NCBI GenBank assembly: GCA_032622095.1
Contig: CP136064.1
Location: 1,116,001-1,180,000, forward strand
From: Siphonodentalium dalli
Lineage: Eukaryota; Mollusca; Scaphopoda; Gadilida; Siphonodentaliidae
DNA: 64,000 nt
Direction: 5' to 3'
In this document: in pieces, positions 52,201 to 64,000 of the stretch
Numbering within the stretch: the first letter of the stretch is position 1
How the letters are laid out: each line of letters starts with the position of its first letter
The notes under the pieces: generated by a model
Database searches by the model: none
What the model was told of the DNA's origin: nothing
Seen by the model: the letters and a program-made list of their open reading frames with translations, nothing else
Program-made: the position numbers and the translations under genes

Positions 52201-54259
52201 TTAAGGGGTATCTGCTATAGACTGGTTCCATGGTGGAGTACGGTTGGATATTTTCAATTTGGCGCATGTTTTTCCATACCGCGCCATGTCAAATCTGGCC
52301 ATATCCGAATCGGGTTGTCATTTACAATGACTACAGAAAATAAATATCTTCATGTTGGAAAGCAAATGTATGTTTAAAGGAACAGATGTAACTCAACTTA
52401 AAGGGACATAAGTAACACAGTCACCAACTTAAAGGGGTATCTGCTATAGACTGGTTCCATGGTGGAGTACGGTTGGATATTTTCAATTTGGCGCATGTTT
52501 CTCCATACCGCGCCATGTCAAATCTGGCCATATCCGAATCGGGTTGTTATTTACAATGACTGCAGAAAATATATATCTTCATGGTGGAATGCAAATGTAT
52601 GTTTAAAGGAACAGATGTATCTCAACTTAAAGGGACATAAGTAACACAGTCACCAACTTAAAGGGGTATCTGCTATAGACTGGTTCCATGGTGGAGTACG
52701 GTTGGATATTTTCAATTTGGCGCATGTTTCTCCCTACCGCGCCATGTCAAATCTGGCCATATCCGAATCGGGTTGTCATTTACAATGACTACAGAAAATA
52801 AATATCTTCATGTTGGAATGCAAATGTATGTTTAAAGGAACAGATGTATCTCAACTTAAAGGGACATAAGTAACAGTCACCAAATGTAAGGGGTATCTGC
52901 TATAGACTGGTTCCATGGTGGAGTACGGTTGGATATTTTCAATTTGGCGCTTGTTTCTCCATACCGCGCCATGTCAAATCTGGCCATATCCGAATCGGGT
53001 TGTCATTTACAATGACTGCAGAAAATATATATCTTCATGGTGGAATGCAAATGTATGTTTAAAGGAACAGATGTATCTCAACTTAAAGGGACATAAGTAA
53101 CACAGTCACCAACTTTAAGGGGTATCTGCTATAGACTGGTTTCATGGTGGAGTACGGTTGGATATTTTCAATTTGGCGCATGTTTCTCCATACCGCGCCA
53201 TGTCAAATCTGGCCATATCCGAATCGGGTTGTCATTTACAATGACTGCAGAAAATATATATCTTCATGTTGGAATGCAAATGTATGTTTAAAGGAACAGA
53301 TGTATCTCAACTTAAAGGGACATAAGTAACACAGTCACCAACTTTAAGGGGTATCTGCTATAGACTGGTTCCATGGTGGAGTACGGTTGGATATTTTCAA
53401 TTTGGCGCATGTTTTTCCATACCGCGCCATGTCAAATCTGGCCATATCCGAATCGGGTTGTCATTTACAATGACTACAGAAAATAAATATCTTCATGTTG
53501 GAAAGCAAATGTATGTTTAAAGGAACAGATGTATCTCAACTTAAAGGGACATAAGTAACACAGTCACCAACTTTAAGGGGTATCTGCTATAGACTGGTTA
53601 CATGGTGGAGTACGGTTGGATATTTTCAATTTTGCACATGTTTCTCCATACCGCGCCATGTCAAATCTGGCCATATCCTAATCGGGTTGTCATTTACAAT
53701 GACTGCAGAAAATATATATCTTCATGTTGGAATGCAAATGTATGTTTAAAGGAACACATGTATCTCAACTTAAAGGGACATAAGTAACACAGTCACCAAC
53801 TTTAAGGGGTATCTGCTATAGACTGGTTCCATGGTGGAGTACGGTTGGATATTTTCAATTTGGCGCATGTTTTTCCATACCGCGCCATGTCAAATCTGGC
53901 CATATCCGAATCGGGTTGTCATTTACAATGACTACAGAAAATAAATATCTTCATGTTGGAAAGCAAATGTATGTTTAAAGGAACAGATGTATCTCAACTT
54001 AAAGGGACATAAGTAACACAGTCACCAACTTAAAGGGGTATCTGCTATAGACTGGTTCCATGGTGGAGTACGGCTGGATATTTTCAATTTGGCGCATGTT
54101 TCTCCATACCGCGCCATGTCAAATCTGGCCATATCCGAATCGGGTTGTCATTTACAATGACTGCAGAAAATATATATCTTCATGTTGGAATGCAAATGTA
54201 TGTTTAAAGGAACAGATGTATCTCAACTTAAAGGGACATAAGTAACACAGTCACCAACT
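49224..54259 (+). repeat. HOR unit 6 and 22-monomer duplication, copy 2 (5036 bp)
   Basis: The order is B' C' D E F G H I Y B Z, AATAATTAT type, B/C chimera, D E F G H D, Y chimera, D X. It is the only unit that starts without A. The next unit starts normally with A at 54260. Confidence 0.92.
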
Positions 54260-57200
54260 TTAAGGGGTATCTGCTATAGACTGGTTACATGGTGGAGTAC
54301 GGTTGGATATTTTCAATTTTGCGCATGTTTCTCCATACCGCGCCATGTCAAATCTGGCCATATCCGAATCGGGTTGTCATTTACAATGACTGCAGAAAAT
54401 AAATATCTTCATGTTGGAATGCAAATGTATGTTTAAAGGAACAGATGTATCTCAACTTAAAGGGACATAAGTAACACAGTCACCAACTTAAAGAGGTGTC
54501 TGATTTAGACTGGTTCCATGGTGGAGTACGGTTGGATATTTTCTATTTGGCGCATGTTTCTCCATACCGCGCCATGTCAAATATGGCCATATCCGAATCG
54601 GGTTGTCATTTACAATGACTACAGAAAATAAATATCTTCATGTTGGAATGCAAATGTATGTTTAAAGAAACAGATGTATCTCAACTTAAAGGGACATAAG
54701 TAACACAGTCACCAACTTTAAGGGGTATCTGCTATAGACTGGTTCCATGGTGGAGTACTGTTGGATATTTTCAATTTGGCGCATGTTTCTCCATACCGCG
54801 CCATGTCAAATCTGGCCATATCCGAATCGGGTAGTCATTTACAATGACTACAGAAAATAAATATCTTCATGTTGGAATGCAAATGTATGTTTAAAGGAAC
54901 ACATGTATCTCAACTTAAAGGGACATAAGTAACACAGTCACCAACTTTAAGGGGTATCTGCTATAGACTGGTTCCATGGTGGAGTACGGTTGGATATTTT
55001 CAATTTGGCGCATGTTTTTCCATACCGCGCCATGTCAAATCTGGCCATATCCGAATCGGGTTGTCATTTACAATGACTACAGAAAATAAATATCTTCATG
55101 TTGGAAAGCAAATGTATGTTTAAAGGAACAGATGTATCTCAACTTAAAGGGACATAAGTAACACAGTCACCAACTTAAAGGGGTATCTGCTATAGACTGG
55201 TTCCATGGTGGAGTACGGTTGGATATTTTCAATTTGGCGCATGTTTCTCCATACCGCGCCATGTCAAATCTGGCCATATCCGAATCGGGTTGTTATTTAC
55301 AATGACTGCAGAAAATATATATCTTCATGTTGGAATGCAAATGTATGTTTAAAGGAACAGATGTATCTCAACTTAAAGGGACATAAGTAACACAGTCACC
55401 AACTTAAAGGGGTATCTGCTATAGACTGGTTCCATGGTGGAGTACGGTTGGATATTTTCAATTTGGCGCATGTTTCTCCCTACCGCGCCATGTCAAATCT
55501 GGCCATATCCGAATCGGGTTGTCATTTACAATGACTACAGAAAATAAATATCTTCATGTTGGAATGCAAATGTATGTTTAAAGGAACAGATGTATCTCAA
55601 CTTAAAGGGACATAAGTAACACAGTCACCAACTTTAAGGGGTATCTGCTATAGACTGGTTCCATGGTGGAGTACGGTTGGATATTTTCAATTTGGCGCTT
55701 GTTTCTCCATACCGCGCCATGTCAAATCTGGCCATATCCGAATCGGGTTGTCATTTACAATGACTGCAGAAAATATATATCTTCATGGTGGAATGCAAAT
55801 GTATGTTTAAAGGAACAGATGTATCTCAACTTAAAGGGACATAAGTAACACAGTCACCAACTTTAAGGGGTATCTGCTATAGACTGGTTTCATGGTGGAG
55901 TACGGTTGGATATTTTCAATTTGGCGCATGTTTCTCCATACCGCGCCATGTCAAATCTGGCCATATCCGAATCGGGTTGTCATTTACAATGACTGCAGAA
56001 AATATATATCTTCATCTTGGAATGCAAATGTATGTTTAAAGGAACAGATGTATCTCAACTTAAAGGGACATAAGTAACACAGTCACCAACTTTAAGGGGT
56101 ATCTGCTATAGACTGGTTCCATGGTGGAGTACGGTTGGATATTTTCTATTTGGCGCATGTTTCTCCATACCGCGCCATGTCAAATCTGGCCATATCCGAA
56201 TCGGGTTGTCATTTACAATGACTGCAGAAAATAAATATCTTCATGTTGGAATGCAAATGTATGTTTAAAGGAACAGATGTATCTCAACTTAAAGGGACAT
56301 AAGTAACACAGTCACCAACTTTAAGGGGTATCTGCTATAGACTGGTTACATGGTGGAGTACGGTTGGATATTTTCAATTTTGCACATGTTTCTCCATACC
56401 GCGCCATGTCAAATCTGGCCATATCCTAATCGGGTTGTCATTTACAATGACTGCAGAAAATAAATATCTTCATGTTAGAATGCAAATGTATGTTTAAAGG
56501 AACAGATGTATCTCAACTTAAAGGGACATAAGTAACACAGTCACCAACTTAAAGAGGTGTCTGATTTAGACTGGTTCCATGGTGGAGTACGGTTGGATAT
56601 TTTCTATTTGGCGCATGTTTCTCCATACCGCCATGTCAAATCTGGCCATATCCGAATCGGGTTGTCATTTACAATGACTACAGAAAATAAATATCTTCAT
56701 GTTGGAATGCAAATGTATGTTTAAAGAAACAGATGTATCTCAACTTAAAGGGACATAAGTAACACAGTCACCAACTTTAAGGGGTATCTGCTATAGACTG
56801 GTTCCATGGTGGAGTACTGTTGGATATTTTCAATTTGGCGCATGTTTCTCCCTACCGCGCCATGTCAAATCTGGCCATATCCGAATCGGGTTGTCATTTA
56901 CAATGACTACAGAAAATAAATATCTTCATGGTGGAATGCAAATGTATGTTTAAAGGAACAGATGTATCTCAACTTAAAGGGACATAAGTAACACAGTCAC
57001 CAACTTTAAGGGGTATCTGCTATAGACTGGTTCCATGGTGGAGTACGGTTGGATATTTTCAATTTGGCGCATGTTTCTCCATACCGCGCCATGTCAAATC
57101 TGGCCATATCCGAATCGGGTTGTCATTTACAATGACTGCAGAAAATAATTATCTTCATGTTGGAATGCAAATGTATGTTTAAAGGAACAGATGTATCTCA

Positions 57201-60200
57201 ACTTAAAGGGACATAAGTAACACAGTCACCAACTTAAAGAGGTGTCTGATTTAGACTGGTTCCATGGTGGAGTACGGTTGGATATTTTCTATTTGGCGCA
57301 TGTTTCTCCATACCGCGCCATGTCAAATCTGGCCATATCCGAATCGGGTTGTCATTTACAATGACTACAGAAAATAAATATCTTCATGTTGGAATGCAAA
57401 TGTATGTTTAAAGGAACACATGTATCTCAACTTAAAGGGACATAAGTAACACAGTCACCAACTTTAAGGGGTATCTGCTATAGACTGGTTCCATGGTGGA
57501 GTACGGTTGGATATTTTCAATTTGGCGCATGTTTTTCCATACCGCGCCATGTCAAATCTGGCCATATCCGAATCGGGTTGTCATTTACAATGACTACAGA
57601 AAATAAATATCTTCATGTTGGAAAGCAAATGTATGTTTAAAGGAACAGATGTAACTCAACTTAAAGGGACATAAGTAACACAGTCACCAACTTAAAGGGG
57701 TATCTGCTATAGACTGGTTCCATGGTGGAGTACGGTTGGATATTTTCAATTTGGCGCATGTTTCTCCATACCGCGCCATGTCAAATCTGGCCATATCCGA
57801 ATCGGGTTGTTATTTACAATGACTGCAGAAAATATATATCTTCATGGTGGAATGCAAATGTATGTTTAAAGGAACAGATGTATCTCAACTTAAAGGGACA
57901 TAAGTAACACAGTCACCAACTTAAAGGGGTATCTGCTATAGACTGGTTCCATGGTGGAGTACGGTTGGATATTTTCAATTTGGCGCATGTTTCTCCCTAC
58001 CGCGCCATGTCAAATCTGGCCATATCCGAATCGGGTTGTCATTTACAATGACTACAGAAAATAAATATCTTCATGTTGGAATGCAAATGTATGTTTAAAG
58101 GAACAGATGTATCTCAACTTAAAGGGACATAAGTAACACAGTCACCAAATGTAAGGGGTATCTGCTATAGACTGGTTCCATGGTGGAGTACGGTTGGATA
58201 TTTTCAATTTGGCGCTTGTTTCTCCATACCGCGCCATGTCAAATCTGGCCATATCCGAATCGGGTTGTCATTTACAATGACTGCAGAAAATATATATCTT
58301 CATGGTGGAATGCAAATGTATGTTTAAAGGAACAGATGTATCTCAATTTAAAGGGACATAAGTAACACAGTCACCAACTTTAAGGGGTATCTGCTATAGA
58401 CTGGTTTCATGGTGGAGTACGGTTGGATATTTTCAATTTGGCGCATGTTTCTCCATACCGCGCCATGTCAAATCTGGCCATATCCGAATCGGGTTGTCAT
58501 TTACAATGACTGCAGAAAATATATATCTTCATGTTGGAATGCAAATGTATGTTTAAAGGAACAGATGTATCTCAACTTAAAGGGACATAAGTAACACAGT
58601 CACCAACTTTAAGGGGTATCTGCTATAGACTGGTTCCATGGTGGAGTACGGTTGGATATTTTCTATTTGGCGCATGTTTCTCCATACCGCGCCATATCAA
58701 ATCTGGCCATATCCGAATCGGGTTGTCATTTACAATGACTGCAGAAAATAGATATCTTCATGTTGGAATGCAAATGTATGTTTAAAGGAACAGATGTATC
58801 TCAACTTAAAGGGACATATGTAACACAGTCACCAACTTTAAGGGGTATCTGCTATAGACTGGTTCCATGGTGGAGTACGGTTGGATATTTTCAATTTGGC
58901 GCATGTTTCTCCCTACCGCGCCATGTCAGATCTGGCCATATCCGAATCGGGTTGTCATTTACAATGACTGCAGAAAATAAATATCTTCATGTTGGAATGC
59001 AAATGTATGTTTAAAGGAACAGATGTATCTCAACTTAAAGGGACATAAGTAACACAGTCACCAACTTTAAGGGGTATCTGCTATAGACTGGTTACATGGT
59101 GGAGTACGGTTGGATATTTTCAATTTTGCGCATTTTTCTCCATACCGCGCCATGTCAAATCTGGCCATATCCTAATCGGGTTGTCATTTACAATGACTGC
59201 AGAAAATAAATATCTTCATGTTAGAATGCAAATGTATGTTTAAAGGAACAGATGTATCTCAACTTAAAGGGACATAAGTAACACAGTCACCAACTTAAAG
59301 AGGTGTCTGATTTAGACTGGTTCCATGGTGGAGTACGGTTGGATATTTTCTATTTGGCGCATGTTTCTCCATACCGCGCCATGTCAAATCTGGCCATATC
59401 TGAATCGGGTTGTCATTTACAATGACTACAGAAAATAAATATCTTCATGTTGGAATGCAAATGTATGTTTAAAGAAACAGATGTATCTCAACTTAAAGGG
59501 ACATAAGTAACACAGTCACCAACTTTAAGGGGTATCTGCTATAGACTGGTTCCATGGTGGAGTACTGTTGGATATTTTCAATTTGGCGCATGTTTCTCCC
59601 TACCGCGCCATGTCAAATCTGGCCATATCCGAATCGGGTTGTCATTTACAATGACTACAGAAAATAAATATCTTCATGGTGGAATGCAAATGTATGTTTA
59701 AAGGAACAGATGTATCTCAACTTAAAGGGACATAAGTAACACAGTCACCAACTTTAAGGGGTATCTGCTATAGACTGGTTCCATGGTGGAGTACGGTTGG
59801 ATATTTTCAATTTGGCGCATGTTTCTCCATACCGCGCCATGTCAAATCTGGCCATATCCGAATCGGGTTGTCATTTACAATGACTGCAGAAAATAATTAT
59901 CTTCATGTTGGAATGCAAATGTATGTTTAAAGGAACAGATGTATCTCAACTTAAAGGGACATAAGTAACACAGTCACCAACTTAAAGAGGTGTCTGATTT
60001 AGACTGGTTCCATGGTGGAGTACGGTTGGATATTTTCTATTTGGCGCATGTTTCTCCATACCGCGCCATGTCAAATCTGGCCATATCCGAATCGGGTTGT
60101 CATTTACAATGTCTACAAAAAACAAATATCTTCATGTTGGAATGCAAATGTATGTTTAAAGGAACAGATGTATCTCAACTTAAAGGGACATAAGTAACAC

Positions 60201-63191
60201 AGTCACCAACTTTAAGGGGTATCTGCTATAGACTGGTTCCATGGTGGAGTACGGTTGGATATTTTCAATTTGGCGCATGTTTCTCCCTACCGCGCCATGT
60301 CAAATCTGGCCATATCCGAATCGGGTTGTCATTTACAATGACTACAGAAAATAAATATCTTCATGTTGGAATGCAAATGTATGTTTAAAGGAACAGATGT
60401 ATCTCAACTTAAAGGGACATAAGTAACACAGTCACCAACTTTAAGGGGTATCTGCTATAGACTGGTTCCATGGTGGAGTACGGTTGGATATTTTCAATTT
60501 GGCGCTTGTTTCTCCATACCGCGCCATGTCAAATCTGGCCATATCCGAATCGGGTTGTCATTTACAATGACTACAGAAAATAAATATCTTCATGTTGGAA
60601 TGCAAATATATGTTTAAAGGAACAGATGTATCTCAACTTAAAGGGACATAAGTAACACAGTCACCAACTTTAAGGGGTATCTGCTATAGACTGGTTCCAT
60701 GGTGGAGTACGGTTGGATATTTTCAATTTGGCGCTTGTTTCTCCATACCGCGCCATGTCAAATCTGGCCATATCCGAATCGGGTTGTCATTTACAATGAC
60801 TACAGAAAATAAATATCTTCATGTTGGAATGCAAATGTATGATTAAAGAAACAGATGTATCTCAACTTAAAGGGACATAAGTAACACAGTCACCAACTTT
60901 AAGGGGTATCTGCTATAGACTGGTTCCATGGTGGAGTACTGTTGGATATTTTCAATTTGGCGCATGTTTCTCCCTACCGCGCCATGTCAAATCTGGCCAT
61001 ATCCGAATCGGGTTGTCATTTACAATGACTACAGAAAATAAATATCTTCATGTTGGAATGCAAATGTATGTTTAAAGGAACAGATGTATCTCAACTTAAA
61101 GGGACATAAGTAACACAGTCACCAACTTTTAGGGGTATCTGCTATAGACTGGTTCCATGGTGGAGTACGGTTGGATATTTTCAATTTGGCGCATGTTTTT
61201 CCATACCGCGCCATGTCAAATCTGGCCATATCCGAATCGGGTTGTCATTTACAATGACTACAGAAAATAGATATCTTCATGTTGGAAAGCAAATGTATGT
61301 TTAAAGGAACAAATGTATCTCAACTTAAAGGGACATAAGTAACACAGTCACCAACTTAAAGGGGTATCTGCTATAGACTTGTTCCATGGTGGAGTACGGT
61401 TGGATATTTTCAATTTGGCGCATGTTTCTCCATACCGCGCCATGTCAAATCTGGCCATATCCGAATCGGGTTGTCATTTACAATGACTACAGAAAATAAA
61501 TATCTTCATGTTGGAAAGCAAATGTATGTTTAAAGGAACAGATGTATCTCAACTTAAAAGGACATAAGTAACACAGTCACCAACTTAAAGGGGTATCTGC
61601 TATAGACTGGTTCCATGGTGGAGTACGGTTGGATATTTTCAATTTGGTGCATGTTTCTCCATACCGCGCCATGTCAAATCTGGCCCTATCCGAATCGGGT
61701 TGTTATTTACAATGACTGCAGAAAATATATATCTTCATGGTAGAATGCAAATGTATGTTTAAAGGAACAGATGTATCTCAACTTAAAGGGACATAAGTAA
61801 CACAGTCACCAACTTTAAGGGGTATCTGCTATAGACTGGTTCCATGGTGGAGTACGGTTGGATATTTTCAATTTGGCGCATGTTTCTCCATACCGCGCCA
61901 TGTCAAATCTGGCCATATCCGAATCGGGTTGTCATTTACAATGACTACAGAAAATAGATATTTTCTTGTTGGAATGCAAAAGTATGTTTAAAGGAACAGA
62001 TGTAACTCAACTTAAAAGGAGATAAGTAACACAGTCACCAACTTAAAGGGGTGTCTGATTTAGACTGGTTCCATGGTGGAGTACGGTTGGATATTTTCAA
62101 TTTGGCGCATGTTTCTCCATACCGCGCCATGTCAAATCTGGCCATATCCGAATCGGGTTGTCATTTACAATGACTGCAGAAAATAAATATCTTCATGTTG
62201 GAATGCAAATGTATGTTTAAAGGAACAGATGTATCTCAACTTAAAGGAACATAGGTAACACAGTCACCAACTTAAAGAGGTGTCTGATTTAGACTGGTTC
62301 CATGGTGGAGTACGGTTGGATATTTTCTATTTGGCGCATGTTTCTCCATACCGCGCCATGTCAAATCTGGCCATATCCGAATCGGGTTGTCATTTACAAT
62401 GACTACAGAAAATAAATATCTTCATGTTGGAATGCAAATGTATGTTTAAAGGAACAGATGTATCTCAACTTAAAGGGACATAAGTAACACAGTCACCAAC
62501 TTTAAGGGGTATCTGCTATAGACTGGTTCCATGGTGGAGTACGGTTGGATATTTACTATTTGGCGCATGTTTCTCCATACCGCGCCATGTCAAATCTGGC
62601 CATATCCGAATTGGGTTGTCATTTACAATGACTACAGAAAATAAATATCTTCATGTTGGAATGCAAATGTATGTTTAAAGAAACAGATGTATCTCAACTT
62701 AAAGGGACATAATAAGTAGCACAGTCACCAACTTTAAGGGGTATCTGCTATAGACTGGTTCCATGGTGGAGTACTGTTGGATATTTTCAATTTGGCGCAT
62801 GTTTCTCCCTACCGCGCCATGTCAAATCTGGCCATATCCGAATCGGGTTGTCATTTACAATGACTACAGAAAATAGATATCTTCATGTTGGAATGCAAAT
62901 GTATGTTTAAAGGAACAGATGTATCTCAACTTAAAGGGACATAAGTAACACAGTCACCAACTTAAAGGGGTATCTGCTATAGACTGGTTCCATGGTGGAG
63001 TACGGTTGGATATTTTCAATTTGGCGCATGTTTCTCCATACCGCGCCATGTCAAATCTGGCCATATCCGAATCGGGTTGTCATTTACAATGACTGCAGAA
63101 AATATATATCTTCATGGTGGAATGCAAATGTATGTTTAAAGGAACAGATGTATCTCAACTTAAAGGGACATAAGTAACACAGTCACCAACT
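53802..63191 (+). repeat. Dispersed 9.39-kb duplication, copy 2
   Basis: This is the counterpart of 23344-32734. Between 28141-32734 and 58598-63191 I noted only about seven substitutions: bases 28362/58819, 29948/60405, 29957-29958/60414-60415, 30673/61130, 31102/61559 and 31247/61704. The a-to-t at 58819 removes the usual TAA and lengthens an incidental frame. Confidence 0.92.
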
Positions 63192-63649
63192 TAAAGAGGT
63201 GTCTGATTTAGACTGGTTCCATGGTGGAGTACGGTTGGATATTTTCTATTTAGCGCATGTTTCTCCATACCGCGCCATGTCAAATCTGGCCATATCCGAA
63301 TCGGGTTGTCATTTACAATGATTACAGAAAATAAATATCTTCATGTTGGAATGCAAATGTATGTTTAGAGGAACAGATGTATCTCAACTTAAAGGGACAT
63401 AAGTAACACAGTCACCAACTTTAAGGGGTATCTGCTATAGACTGGTTCCATGGTGGAGTACGGTTGGATATTTACTATTTGGCGCATGTTTCTCCATACC
63501 GCGCCATGTCAAATCTGGCCATATCCGAATCGGGTTGTCATTTACAATGACTACAGAAAATAAATATCTTCATGTTGGAATGCAAATGTATGTTTAAAGG
63601 AACAGATGTATCTCAACTTAAAGGGACATAAGTAACACAGTCACCAACT
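63192..63649 (+). repeat. Two-monomer insertion relative to copy 1 of the dispersed duplication
   Basis: A B-like monomer (63192, with private g61a, c131t and a177g) and a TTTACTATTT monomer without the c111t or 3-bp gain (63421) interrupt the alignment. After them, 63650 matches 32735 (ATGCCAAAT, CCCTATCC) and 63879 matches 32964, so the offset grows from 30457 to 30915, which is two monomers. Confidence 0.8.
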
Positions 63650-63878
63650 TAAAGGGGTATCTGCTATAGACTGGTTCCATGGTGGAGTACGGTTGGATAT
63701 TTTCAATTTGGCGCATGTTTCTCCATACCGCGCCATGCCAAATCTGGCCCTATCCGAATCGGGTTGTCATTTACAATGACTGCAGAAAATATATATCTTC
63801 ATGGTGGAATGCAAATGTATGTTTAAAGGAACAGATGTATCTCAACTTAAAGGGACATAAGTAACACAGTCACCAACT

Positions 63879-64000
63879 TTAAGGGGTATCTGCTATAGAC
63901 TGGTTCCATGGTGGAGTACGGTTGGATATTTTCAATTTGGCGCATGTTTCTCCATACCGCGCCATGTCAAATCTGGCCCTATCCGAATCGGGTTGTCATT
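63879..64000 (+). repeat. Partial last monomer (122 of 229 bp)
   Basis: It is consensus-like with a101c (CCCTATCC) and resembles 32964-33085. It ends inside the dyad at the window edge, so the array continues beyond. Confidence 0.95.

Larger units (their letters stand above)
1..64000 (+). repeat. 229-bp tandem satellite array, 279 full monomers plus a partial
   Basis: The same 229-bp unit recurs without a break or a change of orientation from the first to the last base. The monomer is about 39% G+C (90 of 229 in my consensus) and has six CpG, against about 8.8 expected from composition. Monomer lengths are 229 except for 1-bp losses (K, O and P types and one D at 24489), 2-bp losses (about 47838, 52874 and 56632) and 3-bp gains (about 32252, 33858, 36150 and 62709). 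These indels account exactly for the coordinates of every monomer. No stretch of over 300 bases lies outside the repeat. This is a eukaryotic satellite by its size and layering. The family is unknown to me, and whether it is centromeric, pericentromeric or interstitial cannot be told from this window. Confidence 0.99.
54260..64000 (+). repeat. HOR unit 7, 42 monomers plus 122 bp, cut by window end
   Basis: It starts A B' C' D E F G H I Y B Z like units 5 and 6, then follows the long path of unit 3: I, the AGATCT monomer, Y B Z and the diverged island. A 2-bp loss at about 56632 (ACCGCCATG) is private. No X is reached before the window ends. Confidence 0.9.

Noticed and set aside
58760-59014. 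84-codon open frame
   Set aside because: It is created by a single a-to-t change at 58819 that removes the usual TAA at a monomer joint; it reads across two satellite monomers.
23344-63191. Terminal repeats of a large mobile element around 32735-53801
   Set aside because: The two 9.39-kb copies are ordinary satellite, and so is everything between them; there are no genes, terminal motifs or target-site duplications.
1-64000. CRISPR array
   Set aside because: The regular spacing is that of whole 229-bp units with no short repeat and unique spacer alternation; spacers would have to be nearly identical to one another.
1-64000. Assembly artefact made by collapsing or looping one unit
   Set aside because: Units differ in size, in private mutations and in indels, which a simple loop would not give. 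Still, the near-identical duplications at 2748-8239, 33651-38234 and 44188-54259 should be checked with spanning reads.

Overview
The window is one uninterrupted array of a tandem satellite repeat. It holds 279 complete monomers plus a 122-bp partial one, all head to tail and all on the same strand. The basic monomer is 229 bp and about 39% G+C by hand count of a consensus. Counting every indel I could find gives a net of -13 bases, and 279 x 229 - 13 = 63878, exactly where the last full monomer ends. I found no gene, RNA gene, mobile element, inversion or non-satellite base. Sixty-four kilobases of layered satellite points to a eukaryotic nuclear genome assembled from long reads, plausibly heterochromatin. 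I do not recognise the family and cannot name the organism.

Monomer positions below count from 1 at the t of the TTAAGGGG/TAAAGGGG start, so monomer 1 is bases 1-229. I sorted monomers by diagnostic substitutions and named the classes with letters. A = c28a, g61t, a133g. B = five changes in positions 2-17, plus a56t and g180a. B' = B plus c95a. C = g42t with g185c; C' also has t115a. D = c72t, usually with t161a. E = c119t, a133g, a143t. F = a76c. G = a66t. H = c28t. I = a56t, a133g. J = t54a, a56t, c65a. K = 1-bp deletion plus c84t. L = t169a, a219c. M = like A plus c90a. N = t54a, g68t. O = 1-bp deletion plus g42t, g47t. P, Q, R, S, T, U, V, W are local types of the first 17 kb. X = t44c. 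Y = c28a, g61t, g64a, g107t. Z = g42t, a76c, t155g. Types more than 200 bp apart are often nearly identical, while neighbours differ at several percent of sites (A against B: 10 of 229).

The classes occur in an order, so this is a higher-order repeat (HOR). X closes each HOR unit, and A then B' open the next. Seven X copies divide the window into eight units: 1-10298 (45 monomers), 10299-19223 (39), 19224-23801 (20), 23802-38692 (65), 38693-43958 (23), 43959-49223 (23), 49224-54259 (22) and 54260-64000 (42 plus a partial). The compact 20-monomer unit at 19224-23801 reads A B' C' D E F G H I J K L M N O A B C D X and looks like the base ring; the other units can be read as expansions or rearrangements of it. 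The module A-B-C-D occurs twice per ring and leads to different successors.

Several duplications lie on top of the HOR: a 12-monomer tandem duplication (2748-8239), a 10-monomer one (33651-38234), a 2-monomer one (40525-41440), a 22-monomer one (44188-54259) and a dispersed 9.39-kb pair exactly 30,457-30,459 bp apart (23344-32734 and 53802-63191). Left of about 25.86 kb the ring uses monomer J; right of it J is gone and Y takes its place.

The 61-codon open frames that recur on the + strand are by-products of the repeat. They open only where one base (position 143) changes a stop codon, and they are closed at will in other classes. I annotate no coding sequence. Candidate functional elements inside the monomer are a conserved 15-bp dyad (117-131), an octamer-like motif (160-167) and nested inverted repeats (46-106); their function is unknown.
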